Origin: Chloroflexota bacterium
Lineage (GTDB): Bacteria; Chloroflexota; Limnocylindria; Limnocylindrales; CSP1-4
Direction: 5' to 3'
DNA length: 47,359 nucleotides
Assembly (NCBI GenBank): GCA_025935925.1
Contig: JAICUI010000018.1
Location: 1 to 47,359 of the forward strand
Shown here: piece by piece, positions 1 to 8,436 of the stretch
Position numbering within the stretch: the stretch's first letter is position 1
How the letters are laid out: each line of letters opens with the position of its first letter
Program-made: the position numbers and the translations under genes
Notes under the pieces: model-generated
What the model saw: only the letters and a program-made list of their open reading frames with translations
The model's database searches: none
Told to the model about the DNA's origin: nothing

Positions 1-1517
1 GACAGGCCGCGGTACCCGCCGTCCGGGTCGGGCACGAGCGCGACCGCCTCGCCGTCGAGGATGAAGTAGGCGCTCGACGCCGTGTCGCCGCGCGTCACGA
101 CGCGGGCGCCGTCCGGCACGTCGCGGACCTGCGCACCGCGGATGAGCGCCTCCCGCTGCACGCTCGTGAGCTGCCCGAGTGTCGCGACGCGCCCGACCAG
201 CCGGTCGACGTCCGCGAGCGTCGCCGCCCTCGCGGCGCCCAGCGCCGGCTGGACGGGCGAGCGGAGCGATGCGACCGCGCGGCGCCATTCCGCGGCCGGG
301 CGGCCGATGCCTGGCGCGACGAGCGCGGCGAACGCCGTGGCGACGAGGATGAGCGACGCGAACACGATCAGGACCCTGACGTCGATCACGTCCGCCAGCC
401 CCGCGCCCGCCATCCCGACGAGGAAGATCACGTCGCGCATGACGAACAGCGCCGAGAAGACGCGCCCGCGCAGCTCGCGCGGGGTGTTGCGCTGCAGGAT
501 CGTGGAGCGTGCGACCGAGGCCGGCGAGTTGAAGAAGCCGCTCAGCGTCGCGAAGGCGATCGCCACCCAGATCGTGGGCGAGAGGCCGTAGAGGATCCCG
601 GCGATGCCCATGCCGAGGTAGCCGACGAAGACCCACAGCCCGTCCTGCAGCCGACCCGCGTAGCGGGCCATGAACAGGCTGCCGATCACGAAGCCGATCG
701 ACGTGACGCCCTCCTGGATCCCGTACTCGAGCTCGGTCGCGCCGAGCTCGCGGATCGCCATCGGGAGCAGCAGCACGTTCCACAGGCCGAACGAGAAGAA
801 CACCGGGACGCCGAGCAGGAACAGCGACCGCAGCATCGGCGTGTCGACGATGGTCCGGATCCCGAGCTTCAGGTTGTCGACCACCGCGCCGACCGACGTC
901 TCCTCGGTCGACGCCTCCACGCTCGTCTTCGCGCGCATCAGCGCGATGCAGCCGGCCGAGAAGAGGAACGTCAGGGCGTCGATCCAGAACGCCCAGCGGA
1001 CGTCGATCGCGGTCAGCAGCCCGGCGCCGGCGAACCCGATCGCGGTCGACCCGAACGAGGCGATCGACAGGAACGCGTTCGCCGCGCTCAGCTCCTCGTC
1101 GGTCGCGATCTCCGGGATCAACGCCTCGTACGCCGGGTCGAAGAACATCTTCACGCCGGCGTTGATCAGGATCGCGACGAACAGCAGCGAGATGTCGATC
1201 CCGAGCGCGAACGGGATCAGCGCCACGATCACGGCCTGCGCGAGATTGCTGCCGATCATGATCCGGCGGCGGTCGTGGCGGTCGACGAAGACGCCGGCGA
1301 CCAGCCCGACGATGAGGCTCGGGACCGCGGTGGCCATGAGCGTCAGGCCCACGAGGAACGCCGACTGCGTCTGCTGGAAGACGTAGATGCCCGCGGCGAG
1401 GTCGGTGAGGGCCGAGCCGGCCGTCGACACCAGCTGGGCCAGCCACATGAGGACGAAGTCGGGCCGCCGGAAGACCGCGACCGACGAGACCGGTGCCGTG
1501 GTGGCGTCGTCGCTCAT
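1..1517 (-). CDS. MFS transporter fused to a C-terminal cyclic-nucleotide-binding domain, 3' end cut by the window
   Basis: The minus-strand frame is open from an ATG at 1517 to the window edge, giving 505 residues and no stop. It begins MSDDATTAPVSSVAVFRRPD and continues as a series of hydrophobic segments to about residue 410. An MFS motif-A-like loop, GVFVDRHDRRRIM, lies near residue 79, so a membrane transporter of the MFS_3/enterobactin-exporter type is likely; the substrate cannot be told. From about residue 435 a soluble region reads like the start of a cNMP-binding domain (VPDGARVVTRGD, then AYFILDGEA). The phosphate-binding cassette would lie beyond the window. The gene is divergent from the GAF gene with 88 bases between them. 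A complete protein of the same architecture is at 18588-20189, which supports the fusion. Confident for MFS, fairly confident for the fused domain. Confidence 0.85.
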   Translation of the reverse strand, partial: MSDDATTAPVSSVAVFRRPDFVLMWLAQLVSTAGSALTDLAAGIYVFQQTQSAFLVGLTLMATAVPSLIVGLVAGVFVDRHDRRRIMIGSNLAQAVIVALIPFALGIDISLLFVAILINAGVKMFFDPAYEALIPEIATDEELSAANAFLSIASFGSTAIGFAGAGLLTAIDVRWAFWIDALTFLFSAGCIALMRAKTSVEASTEETSVGAVVDNLKLGIRTIVDTPMLRSLFLLGVPVFFSFGLWNVLLLPMAIRELGATELEYGIQEGVTSIGFVIGSLFMARYAGRLQDGLWVFVGYLGMGIAGILYGLSPTIWVAIAFATLSGFFNSPASVARSTILQRNTPRELRGRVFSALFVMRDVIFLVGMAGAGLADVIDVRVLIVFASLILVATAFAALVAPGIGRPAAEWRRAVASLRSPVQPALGAARAATLADVDRLVGRVATLGQLTSVQREALIRGAQVRDVPDGARVVTRGDTASSAYFILDGEAVALVPDPDGGYRGL

Positions 1518-1605
1518 GGCCGCGAAGCATACGGTCCGGCTCGCTAGGATTCGGGGCAGTCCTGCACGGGATGCCGATCCCGCCGGACGACGGTGGAGGA
1601 TCGGG

Positions 1606-2394
1606 ATGAGCGAAGCGCGCGAGTCCGCGTCCCTGCGGGCGCTCGAGGAGGTCGCCGCTCGGGCGGCGGCCGCGGGACGGCTGGAGCCGCCGGGCGGCGA
1701 GGCGGTGCTGCGCTCCGTCGTGGAGATCGCCGTCACGCTGTTCGCGGCCGAGGCGGTCTCGATCGCCCTGCACGACCCCGCCACCGACCGGCTCGTGATC
1801 CGCGTGGCGGCGGGGCCACAGGGCGGCGGCGCGGTCGGGATCTCGTTCGCGCCCGCGACCGGGATCGCGGGCTACGTCTTCACCACGGGCCAGCCGCTCG
1901 CGGTCGCGGACGTCGCCGCCGATCCGCGCTTCGATCGCTCCATCGCCGAGCGCACGGGCTACGTGCCGCGGTCGATCCTCGCGGTGCCGGTGATCCTCGA
2001 GGACGGCGCGGCGGTCGGCGTGCTGGAGGTGCTGGACCGGGGTGCCGACGCGAGCCTCGGGCTCCGGGACCTCGACCTCGCGGCGCAGCTCGCACGCCAG
2101 GCCGCCGTCGTCGTGCGCGCGTCGCGGGTCGAGCGCGAGGGGACCGAGCTCCTGCGCCAGGCGCTGATCCGCCTCGCCGCGGACCCGGCGGCCGACGAGC
2201 CCGCGCTCGCCGACGCCGTCGCGGACGCCGCGGTCGGGCTGGACGGCGAGGCTGGCGACCGGCTGTGGGCGCTCGCCGACGCCGTCGCGCGGGCGCGCCG
2301 CGCGTCGCCCGAGCAGGTGGGGCTCGTCGTCGAGATCCTCGACGCGCTCGCCCGTCGGGCGGTCCGTCCGGCGCCGCGCTCGTTCCGCCGGTGA
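1606..2394 (+). CDS. GAF-domain protein
   Basis: This 262-residue protein starts at the ATG at 1606 because GGTGGAGGA lies just upstream at 1592-1600; the reading frame stays open further upstream but without such a signal. Residues about 35-175 read as a GAF domain: an amphipathic start (VVEIAVTLFAAEAVSIALHD), a central TGIAGYVFTTGQPLAVADV and the closing ILAVPVILEDGAAVGVLEVL pattern. GAF domains bind small ligands or act as redox or nucleotide sensors. No kinase, cyclase or HTH output domain follows; the remaining 85 or so residues are Ala/Arg-rich helices. Its TGA overlaps the GTG start of the subtilase gene, so the two are probably translated together and may form a sensor-protease pair (inference). 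No transmembrane segment or signal peptide is seen. Confidence 0.85.
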   Translation: MSEARESASLRALEEVAARAAAAGRLEPPGGEAVLRSVVEIAVTLFAAEAVSIALHDPATDRLVIRVAAGPQGGGAVGISFAPATGIAGYVFTTGQPLAVADVAADPRFDRSIAERTGYVPRSILAVPVILEDGAAVGVLEVLDRGADASLGLRDLDLAAQLARQAAVVVRASRVEREGTELLRQALIRLAADPAADEPALADAVADAAVGLDGEAGDRLWALADAVARARRASPEQVGLVVEILDALARRAVRPAPRSFRR

Positions 2395-3203
2395 CGGACC
2401 TCCCGGCCTGGAGCGAACCCTTCGCCGAGGGCCGCCGGGACGCCATCGGCCGGCCGCGCCCGTGGGGCCCGATCGACCGCGGCTGGGCCTTCGGCGATGG
2501 CAGCGGCCGCGGCCTCCGGGTGGCGATCGTCGACTCGGGGATCGAGGGTACGCACCCGGCGCTCGAGGGCCGGCTCGTCGAAAGCGTCGCCGTGGAGCGG
2601 CGCGGCGAGGACTGGGAGGTCGTGCCGTCGGTGCCGCTCGACGTCGTCGGTCACGGGACCGCGTGCGCCGGCATCGTCCACCATCTCGCGCCCGAGGCGG
2701 AGCTGATCTCGGTCCGGGTGCTCGGGCCGGACAACCGCGGCAACGGCGGCGCGTTCGCGACGGGGCTCGCCTGGGCGATCGCGGAGTCGGGGGCGAGCGT
2801 CGTCAACCTGTCGCTGTCGTCGCGCAGCGACGCGCTGTTCGGGCCGCTCCACGAGCTCGCCGACGAGGCCTACTTCCGCAACGTCCTGCTCGTGTCCGCG
2901 GCGAACAACGTCTCGATCGCGAGCTACCCGTCGCTGTACGCGGCGGTGATCTCGGTGGCGGCCCACGACATCGCCGCCGAGGACGTCTGGTTCTACAACC
3001 CCGAGCCGCCCGTCGAGTTCGGTGCGTACGGGCTCAACGTCGACGTCGCGTGGCTCAACGCGTCACGACTCGTCGTGACCGGCAACAGCTTCGCCGCGCC
3101 GCACATCGCGGGCTACGCGACGCGGATCCGGGCCGCGCACCCGGGCATCGCCCCGTTCGAGGTGAAGTCGATCCTCGCCGCGACGGCCGACAGCGCCCGC
3201 TGA
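2391..3203 (+). CDS. S8 family (subtilisin-like) serine peptidase, probably cytoplasmic
   Basis: Subtilase fold of 270 residues, short for the family. The catalytic triad is visible: Asp48 in VAIVDSGIEGTHPAL, His88 in GHGTACAGI and Ser233 in GNSFAAPHIAG; Asn172 in SAANN fits the oxyanion-hole position. I chose the GTG at 2391, which overlaps the GAF gene's stop as GTGA; the frame is open upstream, but that sequence is a Gly/Arg-rich shadow of the GAF gene. There is no signal peptide and no I9-type prodomain, so it looks like an intracellular protease made in active or partner-controlled form. Coupling to the GAF gene suggests that control. The substrate is unknown. A long perfect palindrome follows the stop. 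Confidence 0.92.
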   Translation: MTDLPAWSEPFAEGRRDAIGRPRPWGPIDRGWAFGDGSGRGLRVAIVDSGIEGTHPALEGRLVESVAVERRGEDWEVVPSVPLDVVGHGTACAGIVHHLAPEAELISVRVLGPDNRGNGGAFATGLAWAIAESGASVVNLSLSSRSDALFGPLHELADEAYFRNVLLVSAANNVSIASYPSLYAAVISVAAHDIAAEDVWFYNPEPPVEFGAYGLNVDVAWLNASRLVVTGNSFAAPHIAGYATRIRAAHPGIAPFEVKSILAATADSAR

Positions 3204-3215
3204 AGGTCGCCGGCG

Positions 3216-3237
3216 ACGGGCCGGGCGCCCGGCCCGT
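3216..3237. terminator. 22-bp perfect palindrome between convergent genes, likely bidirectional terminator
   Basis: The two 11-base halves, ACGGGCCGGGC and GCCCGGCCCGT, are exact reverse complements with no spacer. It lies 12 bases after the subtilase stop and 12 bases before the stop of the convergent small acidic gene. A very stable hairpin could form in either transcript. No U-run follows on either strand, so termination would not be of the classic intrinsic type; mRNA 3'-end protection is an alternative. Confidence 0.55.
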
Positions 3238-3249
3238 GGCTCGCGTGTG

Positions 3250-3489
3250 TCAGCGGCGGTCGCCGTGCGGGTTGGTGCCGGGGTGGGGGAACGCCTCGCC
3301 CTGGGTCGACGGGCCGGTGCCGTAGCGGTGGCCCTCGGTGTCGTCGTCGTCGGCAGCGACCTTCGGCAGGCGGGGCGTCGCGCCGCCGATCGGCGCCAGC
3401 TCGTCGCTGTCGGTGTCGCTGAACGACCGGTGGCCCGTCGTGTCGAGGTCCTTGCCGTCCGGATCCCGGGTGTCGTCAGAGCTCGTCAT
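3250..3489 (-). CDS. Small acidic hypothetical protein
   Basis: A 79-residue protein starting MTSSDDTRDPDGKDLDTTGH, rich in Asp, Gly, Pro and Thr, with no hydrophobic segment; it contains an acidic cluster (AADDDDTEG) and looks intrinsically disordered. A good ribosome-binding sequence (GGACGGAAGGACGG on the minus strand) precedes the ATG at 3489. I do not recognise a family. The N-terminus resembles that of another small acidic protein in the window (8437-8700, MTTSDDERHEPRDGD), so the two may be distant relatives or simply share composition. It is convergent with the subtilase gene and lies downstream of ogt on the same strand, with a 92-base gap. Confidence 0.6.
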   Translation of the reverse strand: MTSSDDTRDPDGKDLDTTGHRSFSDTDSDELAPIGGATPRLPKVAADDDDTEGHRYGTGPSTQGEAFPHPGTNPHGDRR

Positions 3490-3581
3490 GTCGCGCCGTC
3501 CTTCCGTCCTGATCGGGGAGCCTGCGGCTACGCTACGCCGCGTCCGCGCGGCGGTCTACGGGCCGCTTCACACGTCCGCTG

Positions 3582-4160
3582 TCAACGCGGCGACAGCGCA
3601 CGACGTGCGACCTCGACGCCCTCGAGCGCGAGGAGCGCGCGCTTGACCTCCAGCGCGGCCTCGCGGCCGCCCCACGCCGCCGCGCCGTAGCCGCCCAGCG
3701 TCCCGTCGCCCGCGATGACGCGGTGGCACGGGACGAGCAGCCCGACCGGGTTCCGGCCGACCGCGCCGCCGACGGCCCGCGCCGCACCCGGCCGCCCGAT
3801 CCGGCGGGCCACGTCGCCGTATCCCGCGGTCGTGCCGCGCGGGATGGCCCGCACCGCCTCGAGGACGCGGCGATCCCACGCCGGCCGGTCCGCGATGTCG
3901 ATCCGGACGGGAGCCGCATCGACGGCCGCCCCGGCGAGGATCGCGGCCACGACGTCCGCGGCCTCGTCGAGGATGGCGGCGCCCGCGGGCTCGTCCGCCG
4001 GGGTCACCTCGACGAACCCGCGCCTCGCGAGCCCGGCGGCGAATCCGTCGGGCGTGCCGAGCAGCTCGGCGGCGACCACGCCGTGCCGTCCCGCCGCGAT
4101 GCGCACCGGTCCCCACGAGCTCGGAACGGTGTCGATGACGACGCGGGCCGGGCGGCTCAC
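3582..4160 (-). CDS. ogt: Methylated-DNA--protein-cysteine S-methyltransferase (Ogt type)
   Basis: The 192-residue protein would repair O6-alkylguanine by transferring the alkyl group to its own cysteine. The active-site motif [12 protein letters not shown] is present (Cys145), preceded by [17 protein letters not shown] and [19 protein letters not shown], which match the DNA-binding helix-turn-helix and Asn hinge of the family. No Ada N-terminal zinc domain is present. The start is uncertain: I take the GTG at 4160 ([18 protein letters not shown]); upstream the frame stays open only as the antisense of copA. The start region is back-to-back with the copper ATPase gene, so the copper operator lies close to its promoter region. 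Function is well supported, exact start less so. Confidence 0.9.
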   Translation of the reverse strand: MSRPARVVIDTVPSSWGPVRIAAGRHGVVAAELLGTPDGFAAGLARRGFVEVTPADEPAGAAILDEAADVVAAILAGAAVDAAPVRIDIADRPAWDRRVLEAVRAIPRGTTAGYGDVARRIGRPGAARAVGGAVGRNPVGLLVPCHRVIAGDGTLGGYGAAAWGGREAALEVKRALLALEGVEVARRALSPR

Positions 4161-4183
4161 CCGGTCGTACGGCGCGCGGCTGG

Positions 4184-4202
4184 TATACTCCCCGGGAGTA
4201 TG
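4184..4202 (+). promoter_or_regulatory. Candidate CsoR-type copper operator overlapping a -10 box and the copA start codon
   Basis: ATACTCCCCGGGAGTAT at 4185-4201 is a perfect 8+1+8 palindrome, close to the TAC-C-rich/G-rich-GTA pattern reported for CsoR operators in front of copper ATPase genes. Its left end forms TATACT (4184-4189), a near-consensus -10 element. The ATG of the copper ATPase is 4200-4202, so transcription would start at or just before the start codon. A repressor bound here would block RNA polymerase directly. No good -35 box is seen, and no csoR gene is in the window. Confidence 0.6.
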
Positions 4203-6524
4203 AACACTGCCCTCGAAACCGCCCAGCCCATCGAGATCGTCCTGCCCATCGAGGGGATGACCTGCGCGTCGTGCGTCAACCGCATCGAGCGCTTCCTGTC
4301 CAGGACGCCGGGCGTGGCGGAGGCGTCGGTCAACCTCGCGACCGAGCGGGCCACGGTCCTCGTCGACCCGGCGCTCGCGGGCCGCGACGAGCTCGTGAAG
4401 GCCGTCGAGGCCGCCGGGTACGACGTCCGCGCCGAGCGGCCTGCCCCGACGAGCGCTGGCGCGCCCGCGCGGGGCCTCGACGCCGAGCTTGCCGGCGAGG
4501 ATGTCGAGCGCGATCGCGCGCAGCGCCTGCTCCTCGTGCAGTCGCTGGTGGCGATCGGCGCGGCGCTCGCATTCATGGCCCTCATGTTCGGCGATGTGGG
4601 CGCGCTCGGGATGACGACCGTGAACCGGCTCCTCATCCTGCCCGCCACGTTCGTGCAGGCGTGGTCGGGCGGCCGCTTCTACCGCGCGGCGTGGCGCGCG
4701 GGTCGCCACGGGAGCGCGACGATGGACACGCTCGTCGCCGTCGGGACGACGGCCGCGTGGGGCTACTCGGCGTTCGTGACGCTGTGGCCCGAGGTCGTCA
4801 TGGATGCCGGCATCGAGCCGATCACGTACTACGACTCGGCCGCGATCATCGTCGGCCTGGTCCTCCTCGGGCGGTGGCTGGAGGGACGGGCCAAGGGCCG
4901 CACGACCGACGCGATCCGTAGGCTCGTGGGGCTGCAGCCCGCGACGGCGCGCCGCATCCGCGACGGCGTCGAGGCCGACGTCGACCTGGCGGTCGTCGAG
5001 GCCGGCGACCTGCTCCGCGTGCGACCGGGGGACCGGGTGCCCGTCGACGGCCTGGTGGTCGACGGCGTGTCGGCGGTGGACGAGTCGATGCTGACCGGCG
5101 AGCCCGTCCCGGTCACGAAGCGGCCCGGCGACGAGGTCATCGGCGCGACCGTCAACACGACCGGGGCGTTCGTGATGCGCGCGACCCGCGTCGGGCGCGA
5201 CACCGCGCTGGCGCGCATCGTGGAGCTCGTCCAGCGCGCGCAGGGTTCGAAGGCGCCCATCCAGCACCTCGCCGATCGCATCAGCGAGGTGTTCGTGCCG
5301 GCCGTGCTCGTCCTCGCCGCGGTCACGTTCGCAGGCTGGATGGCGCTCGGTCCCGAGCCGCGGCTGACGTATGCGCTCACGGCGTTCATCGGCGTCGTCA
5401 TCATCGCCTGCCCGTGCGCGATGGGCCTCGCCACGCCCACGGCGATCATGGTCGGGACGGGGCGGGGCGCGGAGGCCGGCATGCTCGTCCGCGGCGGCGA
5501 GGCGCTCGAGGCCGCCGGCCGCGTCGACACCGTGGTCCTCGACAAGACCGGCACCCTGACCGCCGGCCGGCCCGCCGTCACGGCCGTCGCGCCGGCGGGG
5601 GGCACCGACGAGCGCAATGTCCTTCGGGTCGCGGCATCGCTCGAGCAGGGCTCGGAGCACCCGCTCGGCGAGGCGATCGTCCGCGCGGCGGGCGACCGCG
5701 GCCTGGAGCTGTCCGATCCCGCGGCGTTCGAGGCGATCCCCGGGCGCGGCGTCTCGGGCACGGTCGACGGCGCCCCGATCCTCGTGGGCAGCGTCGCCCT
5801 CCTCCGCGAGCACGGCGTCGACCCGGACGCGATCGTCGCGATCGCCGACCGCATCGCGCGGGACGGCGCGACGGCGGTCGCCGTGGCGATCGGCGGCACG
5901 GCCGCCGGCGTCCTCGCCATCGCGGATCCCATCAAGCCCGAATCGCGTGAGGCCGTCGCGGGGCTCCGCGCCGCGGGGCATGACGTCTGGCTCCTGACCG
6001 GCGACGCGCGGGCCACCGCCGACGCCGTGGCGCGGACGGTCGGCATCGCGCCCGATCGGGTCGTCGCAGAGGTCCTCCCGGCCGACAAGGACGCGGTCGT
6101 CGCGCGGCTGCAGGGCGAGGGCCGCCGCGTGGCGATGGTCGGCGACGGCATCAACGACGCCCCGGCGCTCGCGCGCGCCGACCTGGGGGTCGCCATCGGC
6201 ACCGGAGCCGACGTCGCGATCGAGGCCTCCGACGTCACCCTGGTGGGCGGCGACCCGCGCCTCGTGGGGACGGCCATCCGCCTCAGCCGGGCGACGACCC
6301 GCGTCATCCGGCAGAACCTGTTCTGGGCGTTCGCCTACAACGTGGTCCTGATCCCGGTCGCGATGGGCGTCCTGTACCCGACGTTCGGGATCACGATCAA
6401 CCCCGCGTTCGCGGCGGTCGCGATGGCCCTCTCGTCGGTGAGCGTCGTGACGAACTCGCTCCGGCTACGGCGCGTCGACCTGCGTCCCGGGCGGGCCCGC
6501 GCCGTCCGTACACTCAGCGCGTGA
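4200..6524 (+). CDS. copA: Copper-translocating P1B-type ATPase
   Basis: A 774-residue membrane pump that would export Cu(I) from the cytoplasm. It has a single N-terminal HMA metal-binding domain with GMTCASC at residues 19-25, then membrane helices, the actuator motif [11 protein letters not shown], the transmembrane metal site CPC at 404-406 ([14 protein letters not shown]), the phosphorylation site DKTGTLT with Asp448, the SEHPLGEAI nucleotide-binding His-Pro motif and GDGINDAP from residue 648. All signatures of a CopA-type pump are intact. I chose the ATG at 4200, which lies in the operator palindrome; GGGAG is only one base upstream, too close for a normal Shine-Dalgarno, so the mRNA may be leaderless. 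The last bases overlap the next gene (GTGA). Confidence 0.96.
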   Translation: MNTALETAQPIEIVLPIEGMTCASCVNRIERFLSRTPGVAEASVNLATERATVLVDPALAGRDELVKAVEAAGYDVRAERPAPTSAGAPARGLDAELAGEDVERDRAQRLLLVQSLVAIGAALAFMALMFGDVGALGMTTVNRLLILPATFVQAWSGGRFYRAAWRAGRHGSATMDTLVAVGTTAAWGYSAFVTLWPEVVMDAGIEPITYYDSAAIIVGLVLLGRWLEGRAKGRTTDAIRRLVGLQPATARRIRDGVEADVDLAVVEAGDLLRVRPGDRVPVDGLVVDGVSAVDESMLTGEPVPVTKRPGDEVIGATVNTTGAFVMRATRVGRDTALARIVELVQRAQGSKAPIQHLADRISEVFVPAVLVLAAVTFAGWMALGPEPRLTYALTAFIGVVIIACPCAMGLATPTAIMVGTGRGAEAGMLVRGGEALEAAGRVDTVVLDKTGTLTAGRPAVTAVAPAGGTDERNVLRVAASLEQGSEHPLGEAIVRAAGDRGLELSDPAAFEAIPGRGVSGTVDGAPILVGSVALLREHGVDPDAIVAIADRIARDGATAVAVAIGGTAAGVLAIADPIKPESREAVAGLRAAGHDVWLLTGDARATADAVARTVGIAPDRVVAEVLPADKDAVVARLQGEGRRVAMVGDGINDAPALARADLGVAIGTGADVAIEASDVTLVGGDPRLVGTAIRLSRATTRVIRQNLFWAFAYNVVLIPVAMGVLYPTFGITINPAFAAVAMALSSVSVVTNSLRLRRVDLRPGRARAVRTLSA

Positions 6525-7024
6525 CCGAGCCCGCCGAACGCCGCGTCGACGTCCCGCCCGACCCGCGGGACCTGCCGGGAGACTTTCCGCACCGGCTCCC
6601 CGTGGAAGTCCGCTTCGGCGACACCGACGCGATGGGCCACGCGAACAACTCGCGGTTCCTCACGTACTGCGAGTCGGCGCGGATCGCCTATTGGGAGGCC
6701 GTCACCGGCGAGCCGTTCGCGCTCGCCACCCACGGCCAGCAGGAGTCGATGATCCTCGCCGAGATCCGGGTGACGTTCCGATCGCAGGCGTTCTTCGGCG
6801 ACCGGCTGACGGTGGAGACACGCTGCGCGCGGATCGGGCGGACGTCGTTCACGCTCGAGCACCGGATCACCGCGGAGGCGGCGCCGGACCGCCCGACGCG
6901 GCTCGTCGCCGTCGCCGACGGTGTCCAGGTGCTGTTCGACTACGAGACGGATCGCCCGCGCCCGATCCCGGACGAGCTGGTGGCGCGGATCGAGGCGTAC
7001 GAGGGCCGGTCGCTCCGGGGATGA
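6521..7024 (+). CDS. Hotdog-fold acyl-CoA thioesterase (4HBT, YbgC/FadM-like)
   Basis: This 167-residue protein starts at GTG 6521, which overlaps the copA stop. The core motif [20 protein letters not shown] carries the Asp and Asn/His pattern of YbgC-type thioesterases, followed by [19 protein letters not shown], typical of the second half of the hotdog fold. It probably hydrolyses acyl-CoA or acyl-ACP thioesters in the cytoplasm. Coupling to a copper pump has no obvious metabolic logic; nearness to the fatty-acid block, whose first gene ends only 12 bases away in the opposite direction, may be more meaningful. Substrate unknown. Confidence 0.88.
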   Translation: MTEPAERRVDVPPDPRDLPGDFPHRLPVEVRFGDTDAMGHANNSRFLTYCESARIAYWEAVTGEPFALATHGQQESMILAEIRVTFRSQAFFGDRLTVETRCARIGRTSFTLEHRITAEAAPDRPTRLVAVADGVQVLFDYETDRPRPIPDELVARIEAYEGRSLRG

Positions 7025-7036
7025 CGCGGCCCGGGG

Positions 7037-8302
7037 TCAGGCCTCGAAGCGGCGGAAGATCGTGACCGCGTTCTGCCCGCCGAACCCGAACCCGTTCACC
7101 GCGACCGTGTCGATCTTCGCCTCGCGCGCCACGAGCGGCACGTAGTCGAGGTCGCATTCCGGGTCGGGCGTGCGCAGGTTCGCCGTCGGCGAGATGACGT
7201 TGTCGCGGATGCCGCCGAGCGCCGCGAGCGCCGACGCGATGCCCGCCGCGCCCACGAGGTGCCCGATCATCGACTTGGGTGAGGAGATCTGGCGGGTCGC
7301 CGCGGCGGATCCATAGGCCGTCTTGATCGCGCGGGTCTCGGTGACGTCGTTGAGCGACGTGGACGTGCCGTGGGCGACGATCCAGTCGACCTCGTCGGGC
7401 GCGACGCCACTGTTGCGCAACGCGTTCGCCATCGCGCGTGCCTGGCCGCGACCGGTCGGGTCGGGGGCGCTGATGTGGAACGCATCGGCGGTCAGCGCGC
7501 CGCCCAGGATCTCGGCGATCGGCGTGGCGCCGCGGTTCAGGGCGTGCTCCGCGCTCTCGACCACGACGACGCCCGCGCCCTCGCCGAGCACGAACCCGTC
7601 GCGCGTTCCGTCGAACGGCCGCGAGGCCGTCTCGGGCTCGTCGTTGCGCTTCGACAGCGCGCCCATGTTCGCGAGGGCGGCGACGCCCATCGGCACGACC
7701 GGCGCCTCGGAGCCGCCCGCGAGGACGACGTCGCACTCGCCGGAGGCGATGAGCCGGAGCGCATCGTGGAACGCGATGACCGACGTGGCGCACGCCGCCA
7801 CCTGGGTGATCACGGGGCCCGTGAGCCCGTACTCCATCGACAGCAGGCAGCCCGCCATCGAGCCCGACAGGGCCGGGATCGCGAACGCGGACACGAAGCG
7901 CGGGCCCTTCTGGTCGTGGGTGTGCGTGCCGTCGATGATCTCCTCGATCCCGCCGCCGCCCGTGTTGACCACGACCGCCACCCGGTCCTTCTGGTCCTGG
8001 TCCATGGCCGCGAAGTCGATGCCGGACGACGCGACGGCCTCCTTGCCGGCCCCCATCGCGAGGTGGATGAACCGGCTCATCCGGCGCGCCATCTTCGCGT
8101 CCATCACCTTGGCCGGGTCGTAGTCGAGCACCTCGGCCGCGATCTGGACCTCGAACGCGGTCGCGTCGAACGACTGGATCCGGCGCGTGCCCGTCACGGC
8201 GTTGCGAAGGTTCCGCCAGTAGGTCTCGAAGTCGTTGCCGATCGGCATGACCGCGCCGAGCCCGGTGACGACGGCGCGACGGGCGGGATCGGACGAGGGC
8301 AC
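7037..8302 (-). CDS. fabF: 3-oxoacyl-ACP synthase II (beta-ketoacyl-ACP synthase), copy 1
   Basis: A 421-residue condensing enzyme that would elongate acyl-ACP with malonyl-ACP. The Cys-His-His catalytic set is visible: Cys171 in VAACATSVIAF, His in VAHGTSTSLND and His in MIGHLVGAAG. It starts RRAVVTGLGAVMPIGNDFET after the GTG at 8302; GAGAAAGGA about 8 bases upstream decides this start over longer in-frame versions. It is about 15% shorter in identity-rich blocks than none of its family: its length is normal for FabF. It is one of two FabF-like genes here and lies head-to-head with the small gene at 8437. A good -10 element (TACAAT) lies about 53 bases upstream on the minus strand. Confidence 0.94.
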   Translation of the reverse strand: MPSSDPARRAVVTGLGAVMPIGNDFETYWRNLRNAVTGTRRIQSFDATAFEVQIAAEVLDYDPAKVMDAKMARRMSRFIHLAMGAGKEAVASSGIDFAAMDQDQKDRVAVVVNTGGGGIEEIIDGTHTHDQKGPRFVSAFAIPALSGSMAGCLLSMEYGLTGPVITQVAACATSVIAFHDALRLIASGECDVVLAGGSEAPVVPMGVAALANMGALSKRNDEPETASRPFDGTRDGFVLGEGAGVVVVESAEHALNRGATPIAEILGGALTADAFHISAPDPTGRGQARAMANALRNSGVAPDEVDWIVAHGTSTSLNDVTETRAIKTAYGSAAATRQISSPKSMIGHLVGAAGIASALAALGGIRDNVISPTANLRTPDPECDLDYVPLVAREAKIDTVAVNGFGFGGQNAVTIFRRFEA

Positions 8303-8354
8303 GGGATCAGTCCTTTCTCGGGCGGCGCGCGGGCAGGGCCGCCGGAACGCCGGG

Positions 8355-8360
8355 ATTGTA
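8355..8360 (-). promoter_or_regulatory. Candidate -10 box for fabF copy 1
   Basis: TACAAT on the minus strand, one mismatch from TATAAT, 53 bases upstream of the GTG at 8302. No convincing -35 box is present at 16-18 bases spacing. Confidence 0.35.
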
Positions 8361-8436
8361 GCGAAGGGCCGGTCGCTGACCGTGCCCGCGCAAGGCGCGC
8401 GGCGCGACGATCGCGGCAACCATGCGGGAGGACGAG

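Noticed and set aside
3582..5981. A 799-residue minus-strand frame across copA and ogt
   Set aside because: Only its C-terminal 192 residues (Ogt) are protein-like; the rest is the Arg/Asp-rich antisense of copA.
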